Source: an uncultured Oscillospiraceae bacterium
GTDB lineage: Bacteria > Bacillota > Clostridia > Oscillospirales > Ruminococcaceae
Assembly: GCA_934446565.1 (NCBI GenBank)
Contig: CAKSEO010000058.1
Coordinates: 1 to 13,964, forward strand
Direction of reading: 5' to 3'
DNA: 13,964 nt
A program made the position numbers and the translations under genes. Below, piece after piece: positions 13,939 through 13,964 of the stretch. The notes beneath the pieces are model-generated. The model saw only the letters and a list, made by a program, of their open reading frames with translations. It ran no database searches and was not told where the DNA came from. Numbering within the stretch: the stretch's first letter is position 1; every line of letters starts with the position of its first letter.

Positions 13939-13964
13939 GAATATTAAGCAGCGAGGAATATGAA

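Overview
This window reads as chromosomal DNA from a Gram-positive clostridial bacterium. The evidence is strong GGAGG-type Shine-Dalgarno sites before almost every gene, a short-form (GSI-alpha, Bacillus/Clostridium type) glutamine synthetase, a lipoprotein-type substrate-binding protein, a YesN-like response regulator and compact intrinsic terminators. The family (Oscillospiraceae/Ruminococcus-like) is a guess from general style, not shown by the sequence. I see no rRNA, tRNA, insertion sequence, phage gene or CRISPR array.

Layout. (1) At 1-265 there is a hairpin at the window edge and no convincing gene. (2) At 266-3600, minus strand, a two-component system: a YesN-like regulator with an AraC-type output domain, then an overlapping membrane kinase with two PAS domains. 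It has its own extended -10 box just beyond a terminator. (3) At 3694-10701, minus strand, a seven-gene run transcribed right to left: a UrtA/FmdD-type lipoprotein, an intercistronic hairpin, UrtB- and UrtC-type permeases, UrtD- and UrtE-type ATPases, an acetamidase/formamidase-family amidase and glutamine synthetase, closed by a terminator. (4) At 10702-11077, a divergent, AT-rich control region with two recognisable promoters and many short direct and inverted repeats. (5) At 11078-13805, plus strand, two nitrilase-superfamily genes: a 604-residue protein made of two nitrilase domains in tandem, and a 298-residue single-domain enzyme. (6) At 13806-13964, two strong hairpins, the second a bidirectional terminator.

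How it may work together (inference). The ABC transporter imports a small amide or urea-like compound. The formamidase-family enzyme and the nitrilase-family amidases release ammonia from it, and glutamine synthetase fixes the ammonia into glutamine. The two-component system next door may sense the substrate or nitrogen status. No urease gene is visible, so amides are at least as likely a substrate as urea. The most unusual item is the tandem nitrilase: its first domain keeps the Glu-Lys-Cys triad (E60, K132, C165), while the second keeps Glu and Lys (E349, K418) but has glycine (G451) where the nucleophilic cysteine belongs. It therefore looks like an active enzyme fused to a pseudoenzyme.
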